From: Acetobacter fabarum | Lineage (GTDB): Bacteria > Pseudomonadota > Alphaproteobacteria > Acetobacterales > Acetobacteraceae | DNA: 64,000 nt | Assembly (NCBI RefSeq): GCF_011516925.1 | Contig: NZ_WOTG01000001.1 | Span: forward strand, 558,001 to 622,000 | Direction: 5' to 3' | In this document: piece by piece, positions 17,712-27,452 of the stretch | Layout of the letters: each line of letters begins with the position of its first letter | Position numbering within the stretch: position 1 is the first letter of the stretch | Notes under the pieces: generated by a model | Databases searched by the model: none | Seen by the model: the letters and a program-made list of their open reading frames with translations, nothing else | What the model was told of the DNA's origin: nothing | Translations under genes and position numbers: made by a program

Positions 17712-20162
17712 TCAGAATTGCTGGCCGAAGCCGAAGCGAAGGAGCTGTGTACGGTCATTATAACTGCGCCTGACCGGCACACCAAGGTCAATATTCAGCA
17801 GGCCAAACGGGCTTTTCCATGAAAAACCTGCACCCGCACTGATACGCGGGCTCACCATATCACCCGATACTGCCGTATAGTTCGCCCCGGCGGTAGCGCG
17901 GTTGGTGTAAAGGTGCTTCACGCGCAAACCTGCCACGGACCCCATATCCACAAAGGCACGACCACCCACGCCCATTTCCGTCAGGAAGGGGATCGGGAAG
18001 TTCACCTGCGCCGTCGCGTTGTACATGAACCGCCCACCGATCAGATCTTCGGAGTGATGGGCTGCGTTACCCACGCTTCGTGGGCCGGCACCACCATCAA
18101 GGAAGCCGCGCAGGTTGTTACCACCCAGATAGAAGTTATCGATAATATCGTGGCGGCCGTTACTGCCCCAGTCCGCAAGGTACCCGGTGCCGCCACGGAA
18201 GATGATTGTCCAGTTGTGGCTGTTGGTCAGGTCATCAAGCGGGATGTAGTAACCACCGTTAATCTTGCCGCGAACGTAGTTTTCATCCCCGCCAATACCG
18301 GCAAAATCACCTCCGACAGAGACAAAATACCCGCTATGCGGCTGCATGCGGTTATCACGCCGGTCATACATAACCGTGGTGCTCAGCTGGGAAAGAAGCG
18401 ACTTGCCCTTCTGCTCCTGAACATAGGGAGAAGATTCACTCCACATATCCCCCACCCAACGGCGGATCAGGCTGTAGTTCCACGACTGCGAAAGGTAGCG
18501 GTTATACGAATACCCCATACGCAGGGTAATACCGTACCGCCCTTCCGAGTAGTTCTGATACGTCTGGTAATTGTTTTCGATGAAGAAGATATCCGCACCG
18601 ACAACCAGATTGCGCCCGAGGAAGACCGGGTCCGTAACAGAAAGGTCGGCCTGCTTCTGGTAGTACGAAACCGTACCCGAGAACCCGGCATCCACCCCTG
18701 TACCCAGCAGGTTGTGCTGCTTGAGCCCTACGTTACCAATAATACCTACGTCGGTGGAGTAACCACCACCAAGCGAGAACTCGCCCGTTGGTTTTTCCAC
18801 AACGTTAACGGACACGTTGGCACGGTCGGGGGAGGAACCCGGAGCGTCCTTTACATCCACCGATTTGAAGTAGCCCAGATCCTGGACCCCTTCCTTGGCG
18901 TATTTCTTGTAGCTGCTTGTGTAGGGGTCACCCTCGGCAAACGGAAGCTGCCGGCGGATAACGTTATCCTGCGTAATGGTGTTGCCGTTAATATCGATCC
19001 GCTCAATATACCGGCGCGGGCCTTCGCTTACGTCAAACAGCAGATTGACAATATGCTTTTCGGGGTTGCGGGCAATAACCGGACGCACCACGGCAAAAGG
19101 ATGCCCTTCCGACTGGAGCAGTTCTTCCATGTCGGTCGCGTTATCCTGCACGGCCTTGCCATCGTACCACTGGTGCGGGAACAACTCGACATACTTACGC
19201 AGCGACTTGGCCGGCACGTGCCGCAGGCTGGAGCGGATGTCCACCTTGCCCAGACGGTAACGGATGCCTTCGTCCATTGTGATGGTGATGTAGAAGGATT
19301 TGCGGTCAGGCGAAAGTTCGCCCTTGATATCCTTGATCTGGAAATCAACATACCCGTTGTGCAGGTAAAACCGACGCAGGAGTTCCCCGTCGTACTTCAC
19401 ACGTTCGGGGTTATATTCATCAGACGAACCCAGAAAATGGTACCAGGCCGTTTCCTTGGAGGAAATCGCGCCAGCCAGTTCGGCCTCGTTGTAAGCCTTG
19501 TTGCCAACAAACGCGATTTTGCGGATTTTGGTGTTCGGGCCTTCATTGATCTGAAAGATCACATCCACACGATTATGCGCAAGGCGCACGATCTGAGGCG
19601 TCACCACCGCTGCAAAGCGGGACTTCTGGGCATAGACTTCCAGAATACGCTGCCGGTCATCCGCCGTTGTTTCTGCCGAGAAAACCGCACGCGGACGCAG
19701 GGAGAGCACCTTGCGCAGGTCCTCATCCTTGGCGGCATGATTGCCCTCGAACACGATCCGGTTGACGATCGGGTTTTCCTTGAGCTTGACGAGGAGGGTA
19801 TTCCCCTCACGCCGCAAGGTTACATCCTTGAACAGACCGGTCGCATACAGGGTCTTCAGGGAACGATCGAGGTCATCCTGCGTAAACGGATCACCCGGGC
19901 GGACAACCATGTAGGACAGGACCGTGTTGGTCTCGATGCGGGTATTGCCTGAGACGCGGATCTCATCAATCACCCCCACGGGTGCTGGCTGAGCATCCGG
20001 CAGAGGTGCTGGAGGACTTTCGGCATCACCCTCGGGCGATGCAACAACAGCTGCTGGTGCCTGTGTGTCCTGGGTCTGGGCGGCCATAGCCCCCCGTCCC
20101 TCGAGCAGGAAAAAAGGCAACATGCAGACAGAAACGAACAGGGCCGAACGTTTACCCGCCAA
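17712..20162 (-). CDS. bamA: outer membrane protein assembly factor BamA
   Basis: A protein of 816 residues. A signal peptide (MLPFFLLEGRGAMAAQ) and an acidic Pro-rich linker precede POTRA domains over about residues 60-415 (IDEIRVSGNTRIETNTVLSY onward). The 16-stranded barrel follows, with the Omp85 region NFYLGGNNLRGFLDGGAGPR and a C-terminal LRFGFGQQF ending in Phe. It folds and inserts outer-membrane beta-barrels. rseP lies 126 bases upstream and ompH 7 bases downstream, an arrangement widely conserved in proteobacteria. Confidence 0.97.
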   Translation of the reverse strand: MAGKRSALFVSVCMLPFFLLEGRGAMAAQTQDTQAPAAVVASPEGDAESPPAPLPDAQPAPVGVIDEIRVSGNTRIETNTVLSYMVVRPGDPFTQDDLDRSLKTLYATGLFKDVTLRREGNTLLVKLKENPIVNRIVFEGNHAAKDEDLRKVLSLRPRAVFSAETTADDRQRILEVYAQKSRFAAVVTPQIVRLAHNRVDVIFQINEGPNTKIRKIAFVGNKAYNEAELAGAISSKETAWYHFLGSSDEYNPERVKYDGELLRRFYLHNGYVDFQIKDIKGELSPDRKSFYITITMDEGIRYRLGKVDIRSSLRHVPAKSLRKYVELFPHQWYDGKAVQDNATDMEELLQSEGHPFAVVRPVIARNPEKHIVNLLFDVSEGPRRYIERIDINGNTITQDNVIRRQLPFAEGDPYTSSYKKYAKEGVQDLGYFKSVDVKDAPGSSPDRANVSVNVVEKPTGEFSLGGGYSTDVGIIGNVGLKQHNLLGTGVDAGFSGTVSYYQKQADLSVTDPVFLGRNLVVGADIFFIENNYQTYQNYSEGRYGITLRMGYSYNRYLSQSWNYSLIRRWVGDMWSESSPYVQEQKGKSLLSQLSTTVMYDRRDNRMQPHSGYFVSVGGDFAGIGGDENYVRGKINGGYYIPLDDLTNSHNWTIIFRGGTGYLADWGSNGRHDIIDNFYLGGNNLRGFLDGGAGPRSVGNAAHHSEDLIGGRFMYNATAQVNFPIPFLTEMGVGGRAFVDMGSVAGLRVKHLYTNRATAGANYTAVSGDMVSPRISAGAGFSWKSPFGLLNIDLGVPVRRSYNDRTQLLRFGFGQQF

Positions 20163-20288
20163 GATCTGCCTCCCTCCATCCGGGTCGGTTCAGCACGGAA
20201 GCCTATCTCCCGTTCTTGTCTCGCCCGCAAGGGACGTATCCGAAATTACCCTTGTCACGCAAGCCTTCCCTTCACGCCCAGTTCACTA

Positions 20289-21398
20289 TCACCCTGCGAG
20301 CGTTGCAACCCACCTGAACAACCCGAAGCTGGACAGATCATTGAACGTCGAAAACAAGAACAGACCCGCCAGCAATGCAAACCCGGTCTGGAAACTAACC
20401 TCTTGCACCCGCTTGGAAACCGGGCGCCCTCTTATTGCCTCTATGGCATAAAAAACCAGACGTCCACCATCAAGAAGCGGAACGGGAAAGAGATTGATCA
20501 GACCCAGATTAACAGACAGCAGCGCCATGAAAGAAAGCAGGCTGGCAAACCCGTATTGAGCGACCTGCCCGGAGAGCTGCGCAATCTTGAGCGGACCGCC
20601 CAAATCCCGCGCGGTATGCTGCCCGCTAAAAATCTGCCACACGCCATTGAGCGTCTGCACAACGGTGTTCCATGTTGCCTTGGCCCCGGCAGAGACAGCC
20701 TGCGGAAGCGGCAGGGCCTTGCCCGGCTCAACCGCAAAGACCACACCCAGCAGCCCGCGCGCGGGCCCACCACGCGAATCCTGCGTAGAGCCAATGGTCA
20801 GGGGAACTTCCAGCGACTGGCCATTACGCTGCACCAGCAGTGTTGTTTTCTGCCCCGGTGTCTGGGCCACTGTGGCCTGTGCGTCCTCAACCCCCGCAAT
20901 ATCGTGCGTGCCTATACGCAGGATAACGTCACCCTTCTGCAGGGCAGCATTTTGCGCGGCACTGCCGGGCAGGACGGATGCAACCTCGTTCCGCACATGC
21001 GGCTGGCCCGCCGTTGCAAACAGCAGCACAAACAGCACAAACGCCAGAATGAAGTTAAAAACCGGGCCGGCCAGAATAACAATGGCGCGTGACCATACGG
21101 ATTTATCGTGGAAAGTCCGGCCCGGAATCCACGCGGCTTTCTGTTCTTCGGTCGCATCTTCGGGGTCATCAAACCCGTGCGGGCGCACATAACCGCCCAA
21201 GGGAATCGGGCAGATGCGCCATTCTGTCCCGCTCTTGTCACGCCATTTGAACAGGGCGGGACCAAAGCCGAGCGAAAAGACCTCCACATGCACACCGCGC
21301 CAGCGGGCTGCAAGGTAATGCCCCAGCTCGTGAAAGGTAACCAGAACGCCCAGCACGAAAACGAAGGAAATCAGGGTGCGCAGATATTCGTGTATCAT
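20289..21398 (-). CDS. rseP: RIP zinc metalloprotease RseP
   Basis: A protein of 369 residues from the second of two adjacent ATGs (GGAGG lies 4 bases before it). HELGH at 23-27 in the first membrane helix is the zinc site. A PDZ domain (NEVASVLPGSAAQNAALQKG, DVILRIGTHDI) occupies the middle, and NLFPVPLLDGGRLVFYAIEA near the C-terminus gives the third zinc ligand. Site-2 proteases cut anti-sigma factors within the membrane in envelope stress and clear signal peptides. It sits between dxr and bamA. Confidence 0.96.
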   Translation of the reverse strand: MIHEYLRTLISFVFVLGVLVTFHELGHYLAARWRGVHVEVFSLGFGPALFKWRDKSGTEWRICPIPLGGYVRPHGFDDPEDATEEQKAAWIPGRTFHDKSVWSRAIVILAGPVFNFILAFVLFVLLFATAGQPHVRNEVASVLPGSAAQNAALQKGDVILRIGTHDIAGVEDAQATVAQTPGQKTTLLVQRNGQSLEVPLTIGSTQDSRGGPARGLLGVVFAVEPGKALPLPQAVSAGAKATWNTVVQTLNGVWQIFSGQHTARDLGGPLKIAQLSGQVAQYGFASLLSFMALLSVNLGLINLFPVPLLDGGRLVFYAIEAIRGRPVSKRVQEVSFQTGFALLAGLFLFSTFNDLSSFGLFRWVATLAG

Positions 21399-21432
21399 CA
21401 TTCCTCCGATATCGGGGCTGAAGGCGGTTTTC

Positions 21433-22590
21433 TCAAGCAACCACGGTAGAAATCTGCTGGGTCGCAACGCGCCGGGCTTCTGCATCCCAATGGAGCACGG
21501 CATCGAGCGTATCGGCCGGGGGAGCGCCGAGAGCGTTCATGGTATCTTCAACCACGCGCGCAATGTCCAGAAAACCGATCTGTTCTTTCAGGAACGCTTC
21601 AACTGCAATCTCATTTGCCGCAGACAGAATGGCCGGAACAGCCTTGCCTGCCCGCAGGGCCTGCCGCGCCAGACGCAGTGCGGGAAAACGCACTTCATCT
21701 GGTGCAATAAACTCTAGCGTGCCAAAGGCGGCAAGGTCCAGACGACTGGAGGTCGTGGCCATACGCCGTGGCCATGCCAGTGTATGGGCGATGGGAATAC
21801 GCATGTCAGCCGAACCCATCTGCGCGATCAGGCTGCCATCGGTGTACTGCACCATACCGTGTACCACGGACTGGGGGTGCACCAGCACATCAATCCGGTC
21901 TTCGGTCAGGCCAAAAATACGTGCCGCTTCAATAACCTCCAGCCCCTTGTTGAACATGGTGGCGGAATCGATGCTGATCTTGGCCCCCATGCTCCATGTC
22001 GGGTGCTTGAGTGCCTGAGCCGGTGTGGCCGCACGCATGACATCAACCGAAGCATTGCGGAAAGGACCGCCAGATGCGGTAAGAATTATTTTTTCAACCT
22101 GATCAGCCTGCCGGTCCGCCATGGACTGGAAAACCGCATTATGCTCGGAATCGACCGGCAGCAGCGTTGCCCCGGCATCCTGCACCGCACGGAGCATGAC
22201 ATCCCCCGCGCAGACCAGTGCTTCCTTGTTGGCCAGCGCAATGCTGTTGCCGTTCTTCACAGCGGCCAGTGTAGGTTCCAGCCCCGCAGCGCCAGTAATG
22301 GCTGCCATGGTCCAGTCCGCTGGCAGCCCCGCTGCCTCTATGACCGCCTTGCGGCCACAGGCGACCTCAACACCACTCCCGGCCAGAAGCGCCTTGAGTT
22401 CAGCATAGGCACTCTCATCAGCCAGCACGGCCAGTTCGGCCTTCAGGCTGCGGGCCTGCTCGGCCAGCTTGGCAGCATTTTTACCACCCACAAGCGCACG
22501 CACCCGATACTGGTCACGCGCCTGCTCCAGCAGATCCACGGTAGAGCAGCCAATGCTGCCGGTAGTTCCCAGAACGGTTACGGTTCTCAT
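21433..22590 (-). CDS. dxr: 1-deoxy-D-xylulose 5-phosphate reductoisomerase
   Basis: A protein of 385 residues starting MRTVTVLGTTGSIG, the NADPH-binding loop. Further family motifs are NKEALVCAG, LLPVDSEHNAVFQ, LTASGGPFR and HPTWSMGAKISIDSATMFNKG. It makes 2-C-methyl-D-erythritol 4-phosphate, the committed step of the non-mevalonate isoprenoid pathway. That pathway feeds uppS upstream in the same cluster. Confidence 0.97.
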   Translation of the reverse strand: MRTVTVLGTTGSIGCSTVDLLEQARDQYRVRALVGGKNAAKLAEQARSLKAELAVLADESAYAELKALLAGSGVEVACGRKAVIEAAGLPADWTMAAITGAAGLEPTLAAVKNGNSIALANKEALVCAGDVMLRAVQDAGATLLPVDSEHNAVFQSMADRQADQVEKIILTASGGPFRNASVDVMRAATPAQALKHPTWSMGAKISIDSATMFNKGLEVIEAARIFGLTEDRIDVLVHPQSVVHGMVQYTDGSLIAQMGSADMRIPIAHTLAWPRRMATTSSRLDLAAFGTLEFIAPDEVRFPALRLARQALRAGKAVPAILSAANEIAVEAFLKEQIGFLDIARVVEDTMNALGAPPADTLDAVLHWDAEARRVATQQISTVVA

Positions 22591-22658
22591 GTCTTGTCTT
22601 TCCAAACCCGAAAAATAACACAAGCCCCGATCACGCAGGGCAAAAGCCAAAAACTGGA

Positions 22659-23489
22659 CTAACCAGGCATGCCAGAAACAAGGCTATAAACAAGATCGTG
22701 CAGGCCAGCGCTCCAGAAGGGTGCATCAGGCACGGTAACGGAAACGGCGGCAGCAACAGGTGCGGCCACCACCAGACCATCAAACCGGTCGAGCAGACCG
22801 CCATGGCCGGGCAGCAGCGTGCCGGAATCCTTAACGCCGAGTGCCCTCTTCATGGCGCTTTCGGCCAGATCTCCAAGCTGGGCGGACACGCCCAGAATGC
22901 CTCCCCAGACCAGCGCCATATGCGTGCTTCCCAAACCAGAGAGAAGCGCTATGCCACCCCCCATAAGCACAGCCCCCACAAACCCGCCCAGAGCACCTGA
23001 GCGGGTTTTGCCGGGGGAAATGCGCGGGGCCAGTTTGGGCCCGCCAATCAGGCGGCCTGCCATATAGGCTGATGTATCACTCGCCACCACAACGGCGACA
23101 ACAAACAGAACAGGCCAGATACTTTCCACCCGTAGCCAGAGCAGAGCCGTACCCGCCATGATGATCACGCACATCATGGCGCACAACTCCGCACCGAATA
23201 CGCACGAGCCGACACTGAACATGATAAAATAACGCCAGTGCTCGGTTGCGGCAGAAAACCCACCACAAACCGCCCACAGCACATACAGCCTGCCCTGCCA
23301 GCTCTGGGCAGGTAACTTGAGAAGGCCCGCAGCCTCAAACGCCATACCGCCCATGGCCACAAGCACCATCAGGATATAGGCAACCCCGCCTACCCCGATG
23401 CATCCACCCGCAACCGCGATCATGACCATGGCAGACAGCACGCGCGGCCGCAGGTCCCGCCATGCGGAGGATTGTCCGGTCGTTGTCAT
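22659..23489 (-). CDS. cdsA: phosphatidate cytidylyltransferase
   Basis: A protein of 276 residues with multiple membrane helices. The CDP-diglyceride synthase signature reads ISPGKTRSGALGGFVGA and then SAQLGDLAESAMKR, GVKDSGTLLPGHGG and LLDRFDGL. It converts phosphatidate and CTP to CDP-diacylglycerol for phospholipid synthesis. It overlaps uppS by 4 bases (ATGA). Confidence 0.96.
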   Translation of the reverse strand: MTTTGQSSAWRDLRPRVLSAMVMIAVAGGCIGVGGVAYILMVLVAMGGMAFEAAGLLKLPAQSWQGRLYVLWAVCGGFSAATEHWRYFIMFSVGSCVFGAELCAMMCVIIMAGTALLWLRVESIWPVLFVVAVVVASDTSAYMAGRLIGGPKLAPRISPGKTRSGALGGFVGAVLMGGGIALLSGLGSTHMALVWGGILGVSAQLGDLAESAMKRALGVKDSGTLLPGHGGLLDRFDGLVVAAPVAAAVSVTVPDAPFWSAGLHDLVYSLVSGMPG

Positions 23490-24226
23490 GCGGAAGCCAC
23501 CGGCCGCGCACCAAAGCGCCGCTCACGGCGGGCGTAAAGATCCAGCACCGTTGCAAAATGCCCTTCATTGAAGTCTGGCCAGAACACATCCAGAAAAACA
23601 AGTTCCGCATATGCGCTCTGCCAGAGCAGAAAGTTGGAAAGCCGGTATTCCCCGCTCGTGCGCACGACCACATCGGGGTCAGGCACGCCAGCGGTCCACA
23701 AATGGTTGGCAAACAGGCTTTCATCAATCTGTTCGGGGGTTAGCCAGCCATCGCGCACTTCCTGCGCAACACGACGGACCGCCTGCATAATATCCCCCCG
23801 CCCCCCGTAGGACAGGGCAAGCAGCAGCACCAGCCGTCCGTTATTGCGGGTCATGGCTTCGGCACGGGCCAGTTCTTCGCGCAGGCTCGTATCAAACCGG
23901 CTCAGATCACCAATAAAGCGGAGACAGACGCCCTCGCTATGCAGTTCCTTGACCTTGTGGCGCAGGTAGTAGCGCAAAAGGCCGGTCAGGTCTGAGACTT
24001 CCTTGGGGCCGCGTGACCAGTTTTCGGATGAAAACGCATAAAGGGTCAGGTAGGGCACACCACGCTGAATAGCCGCCTTGATGCACCGCGCCACGGCATC
24101 TGCCCCGGCACGATGCCCCGCTAGGCGCGGCAACCCCCGCTCACACGCCCAGCGCCCGTTGCCATCCATGATAATGGCGACATGCGAAGGAACGACCGCT
24201 TTTCTGTCGGCTGGCAAGGAAGACAT
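23486..24226 (-). CDS. uppS: undecaprenyl diphosphate synthase (cis-prenyltransferase)
   Basis: A protein of 246 residues. HVAIIMDGNGRWACERGL holds the catalytic Asp21 and the diphosphate-binding region. LTLYAFSSENWSRGPKEV and the C-terminal DVVVRTSGEYRLSNFLLWQS are conserved family blocks. It extends farnesyl diphosphate to the C55 lipid carrier for peptidoglycan and O-antigen. The order pyrH-frr-uppS-cdsA-dxr is conserved. Confidence 0.96.
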   Translation of the reverse strand: MSSLPADRKAVVPSHVAIIMDGNGRWACERGLPRLAGHRAGADAVARCIKAAIQRGVPYLTLYAFSSENWSRGPKEVSDLTGLLRYYLRHKVKELHSEGVCLRFIGDLSRFDTSLREELARAEAMTRNNGRLVLLLALSYGGRGDIMQAVRRVAQEVRDGWLTPEQIDESLFANHLWTAGVPDPDVVVRTSGEYRLSNFLLWQSAYAELVFLDVFWPDFNEGHFATVLDLYARRERRFGARPVASA

Positions 24227-24288
24227 AACAGGAAAAAATCCACCGTTTCAGTTCAGCGGGCATAAACCGGCCCCGTTCAGGCAGGTCT

Positions 24289-24852
24289 TCAGACCTGCTT
24301 GATTTCCTTCTCTTTTTCGGCAAGCATGTCATCTACTTTTTTGACATACTGATCAGTCGTTTTCTGAATAGCGTCAGACCATGTCTTGACGTCATCCTGA
24401 CTGATGTCGCCCTTCTTTTCAAAACCCTTGGCCTTGTCCATACCATCGCGGCGCACGCCACGTACGGCAATCTTGGCCCCTTCCGCATAACGTGCGGCAG
24501 CTTTTGCCAGTTCGTTACGGCGTTCTTCGGTCAACTGCGGAATAGGCACCCGGATGGTCTGGCCTTCACCGGCGGGGTTAAGGCCCAGCCCGGCATCGCG
24601 GATAGCGCGTTCCACGGCCCCGGCCAGAACACGGTCCCAGACCTGTACGGTAATCATGCGCGCTTCAGGCACGGCAATGGAGGCAACCTGCGTAAGCGGC
24701 ACTTCCCCCCCATAGGCTTCCACCCGAACGGGTTCGAGCAGAGCCGGGCTGGCCCGGCCGGAGCGCAGGCCCGAAAAATCACGACGCAGGCTTTCCAGCG
24801 CGCCATCCATACGGCGCTTGATGTCATCAAGCAGGTCATTCAAGTCAGACAC
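24289..24852 (-). CDS. frr: ribosome recycling factor
   Basis: A protein of 187 residues with the three-helix and beta-sandwich RRF pattern: MDGALESLRRDFSGLRSGRA, VEAYGGEVPLTQVASIAVPE and PIPQLTEERRNELAKAAARY. The C-terminus is the usual Lys-rich helix. With EF-G it splits the post-termination ribosome. It lies between pyrH and uppS. Confidence 0.97.
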   Translation of the reverse strand: MSDLNDLLDDIKRRMDGALESLRRDFSGLRSGRASPALLEPVRVEAYGGEVPLTQVASIAVPEARMITVQVWDRVLAGAVERAIRDAGLGLNPAGEGQTIRVPIPQLTEERRNELAKAAARYAEGAKIAVRGVRRDGMDKAKGFEKKGDISQDDVKTWSDAIQKTTDQYVKKVDDMLAEKEKEIKQV

Positions 24853-24943
24853 GGCGGTTTCTCCCGTTTTGTCGCGAAGGCACTGTCCTGCCCTCGCCTA
24901 GTTCATTCCGCGTGCTGCCTTAACGGGCAGCGGTTGCATGGTG

Positions 24944-25681
24944 TCAGGTTGCTTCAATAATGCGCGTAAACGCACCTTCGCCGCGCATAACGCGACCGAA
25001 CGAACCTTCCTCGCCAATATTGAAGACAATAATCGGCAGTTTATTCTCACGTGCCAGACTGATGGCCGCTGCATCCATGACACTCAACTGGTTGGAGAGC
25101 ACGGTCATGTATGTCAGCTCATCATACCGCGTGGCGCTGGGGTCGTGCTTGGGGTCGGCCGAATACACGCCATCGACCTGCGTCCCTTTAAGCAGAATAT
25201 CGCATTCCATTTCCGCCGCACGCAGGGCCGCTGCCGTATCAGTGGTAAAGAAGGGGTTGCCCGTACCGGCGGCAAAAATAACCACCCGGCCTTTTTCCAT
25301 ATGCCGGACCGCCCTGCGCCGGATATACGGCTCAGCCACGGAAGACATGTGAATGGCGGACATAACCCGCGTTGTTATCAGTTCACGTTCAAGCGCATTC
25401 TGGAGCAGCAGCGCGTTAATGACCGTTGCCAGCATACCCGCATAGTCACCCTGCGCGCGGTCCATGCCTTTGGCTGCGGCAGCCACTCCACGAAAAATGT
25501 TGCCACCACCCACAACAAGGCACACTTCCGTACCGCTGCGAACGACCTCGGCTACATCCTTGGCAATCCGCTCGACCGTCTTCTGTTCTACCCCAAAGGC
25601 GCCCTCACCCATCAGGGCTTCACCAGACACCTTGAGCAATACACGTTTACGCCTTGGCGTTTCAGAGACAGAAGCAGTCAT
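24944..25681 (-). CDS. pyrH: UMP kinase
   Basis: A protein of 245 residues of the amino-acid kinase fold: [32 protein letters not shown] and [20 protein letters not shown]. It phosphorylates UMP to UDP. It is the first gene of the long leftward envelope cluster. The 120 bases separating it from era hold a GC-rich inverted region and probably its promoter, though I cannot define the boxes. Confidence 0.96.
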   Translation of the reverse strand: MTASVSETPRRKRVLLKVSGEALMGEGAFGVEQKTVERIAKDVAEVVRSGTEVCLVVGGGNIFRGVAAAAKGMDRAQGDYAGMLATVINALLLQNALERELITTRVMSAIHMSSVAEPYIRRRAVRHMEKGRVVIFAAGTGNPFFTTDTAAALRAAEMECDILLKGTQVDGVYSADPKHDPSATRYDELTYMTVLSNQLSVMDAAAISLARENKLPIIVFNIGEEGSFGRVMRGEGAFTRIIEAT

Positions 25682-25801
25682 AGGCCCTCAATCATGCAAA
25701 GTCCGACAAAAAACAGACCTCCGCCACGCGCAGGCGCGCAGCGTGTAAGATCGCTCTCTCTTATCCTCCAAGGCGCACGGCCACAAGCGCCAAGCCGTGC
25801 T

Positions 25802-26701
25802 TTATGGCACGTCATCCAGCCCGATGGCACGCAGGCGGGCCCGCTCTTCATCCCAGCCAGAACGTTCCTTGACATTCAAAAACAGGTGGCACGGGCGTTC
25901 CAGCAGGCCGGCAAGCTGCTTGCGCGCCCGCTCGCCTATCATTTTGATCTTCTGCCCGCCATTCCCAATAAGAATGGCTTTATGCCCGGTGCGGCCAACG
26001 TAAATTGTAACTTCAATCCGCACCGAACCATCTGGCCGTTCCTGAAAACTCTCGGTCTCGGCCGTAGTGCCATAGGGCACTTCCTCATGCGTCTGCATAA
26101 AAATCTGCTCACGCACCAACTCGGCTGCAAGCAGGCGGTCGGGCAGATCGGTCAGGTCATCTTCGGGATACAGGTATGGGCCTTCGGGCAGGCTGGCAGC
26201 CAGCTTGTCCAGCAGGTCGTCCACACCACCACCGGTGCGCGCACTGACCATGAACACATGCTCAACGGGCAGTTTTTCGGTAATGGCCGCCGTAAGGGGC
26301 AGCAGGGCAGATGCAGGCACAAGGTCCGTTTTGTTCAGCACCAGCCACGTAGTGCGCCCAGCCTGCGCCAGACGGGTAATAATGTCCTGCACGGCTTCGG
26401 TCAGGCCTGTGCGGGCATCCACCAGCAGCAAGGTTATGTCCGCATCATCCGAGCCAGTCCAGGCGGCGGCCACCATGGCGCGGTCAAGCTTGCGGCGTGG
26501 CTTGAAGATACCGGGCGTGTCCACCAGCAGAATCTGGCTGGCCCCGCGCATGAGAATACCCAGCACCCTAAAGCGCGTGGTCTGTGCCTTGGGCGAAACG
26601 ATGGAGAGCTTGGCGCCCGCCATACGGTTGAGCAGTGTTGATTTGCCTGCGTTTGGTGCACCCACCAGCGCAGCAAAGCCACAACGTGTTGTTTGTGTCA
26701 T
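25802..26701 (-). CDS. era: GTPase Era
   Basis: A protein of 299 residues. The GTPase domain has G1 GAPNAGKS (14-21), G3 DTPGI and G4 NKTD. The C-terminal KH domain contains IGNGGQKIKMIGERARKQL, which binds the 3' end of 16S rRNA. It acts in 30S maturation. It begins 10 bases after the rnc stop. The ATG at 26701 is chosen because the family starts shortly before the CGFAALVGAPN segment. Confidence 0.96.
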   Translation of the reverse strand: MTQTTRCGFAALVGAPNAGKSTLLNRMAGAKLSIVSPKAQTTRFRVLGILMRGASQILLVDTPGIFKPRRKLDRAMVAAAWTGSDDADITLLLVDARTGLTEAVQDIITRLAQAGRTTWLVLNKTDLVPASALLPLTAAITEKLPVEHVFMVSARTGGGVDDLLDKLAASLPEGPYLYPEDDLTDLPDRLLAAELVREQIFMQTHEEVPYGTTAETESFQERPDGSVRIEVTIYVGRTGHKAILIGNGGQKIKMIGERARKQLAGLLERPCHLFLNVKERSGWDEERARLRAIGLDDVP

Positions 26702-26711
26702 GCCTGTTGCT

Positions 26712-27452
26712 TCAGCCCTGATGGCTGCCTCCAAGTTTTTCCAGCAGGGTTGCCGCGGCAGAACTTTCTGCTGCCCGCTTGCTCCCTGCACATCCTTCTG
26801 CCGAATACCCACCAGCACTGACCCGCACCACAAACACGGGAGCATGCGATGGACCGTCGGCCCCTATTGTTTCGTAAAACGGCAAGCCCTGCCCACGCCC
26901 CAGAACCCATTCCTGCAATGCGGTTTTGGGGTCTTTGGGGGGGAGGGCCTGCGCATCGAGTATCCGCTTCCAGCAAGCACGCACAATCTTGCGTGCCGGA
27001 GCCAGCCCACCATCGAGAAAAACCGCACCAAGCACGGCTTCCAGTCCATCGGCCACAACATTGGCGGCAGTCTGCACACCGGCGCGGGCCTCATGCTCCG
27101 CTACGGACAGGGCTTCAGCAAGACCAAGCTGCTCGGCAATATCCGCAAGCGTTGCACGTGAAACCAGATGCGCAAGCCGCGAGCCCAAGGCCCCTTCCTG
27201 CTCGCCCGGAAACCGCTCCAGCAACAGTTCCGCCATAAGCAGGCCCAGAACACGGTCGCCAATAAACTCCAGACGCTCGTTGGAGCCTGCCCCTTTGGTT
27301 TTGTTCCGCCTGCGCCCACCCGCCTTCTGATGTGCGGCCGAACGGTGGGTCAGCGCTTCCTGCAACAGGGAAGGATTGGCAAACTGGTAGCCCAGACGCT
27401 CCTGCAACGCCATGGACGCCAGATATTGCGGCGTGGAGTGGCCCGCATTCAT
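26712..27452 (-). CDS. rnc: ribonuclease III
   Basis: A protein of 246 residues. The catalytic signature NERLEFIGDRVLGL is at 58-71 and the second acidic site is in VVADGLEAVLGAVFLDGG. A double-stranded-RNA-binding domain (TALQEWVLGRGQGLPFYE to ESSAAATLLEKL) ends the protein. It processes rRNA precursors and double-stranded RNA. Its ATG shares one base with the lepB stop (TAATG). A basic insert (KAGGRRRNKTKGAGS) sits just before the signature. Confidence 0.96.
   Translation of the reverse strand: MNAGHSTPQYLASMALQERLGYQFANPSLLQEALTHRSAAHQKAGGRRRNKTKGAGSNERLEFIGDRVLGLLMAELLLERFPGEQEGALGSRLAHLVSRATLADIAEQLGLAEALSVAEHEARAGVQTAANVVADGLEAVLGAVFLDGGLAPARKIVRACWKRILDAQALPPKDPKTALQEWVLGRGQGLPFYETIGADGPSHAPVFVVRVSAGGYSAEGCAGSKRAAESSAAATLLEKLGGSHQG

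Noticed and set aside
17913-19952. 679-codon open frame on the plus strand opposite bamA
   Set aside because: Antisense shadow of an unambiguous BamA gene; the product has no recognisable domain or ribosome-binding site.
24938-26641. 567-codon open frame on the plus strand opposite pyrH and era
   Set aside because: It crosses two real genes and their intergenic gap and shows no protein-like motif pattern.
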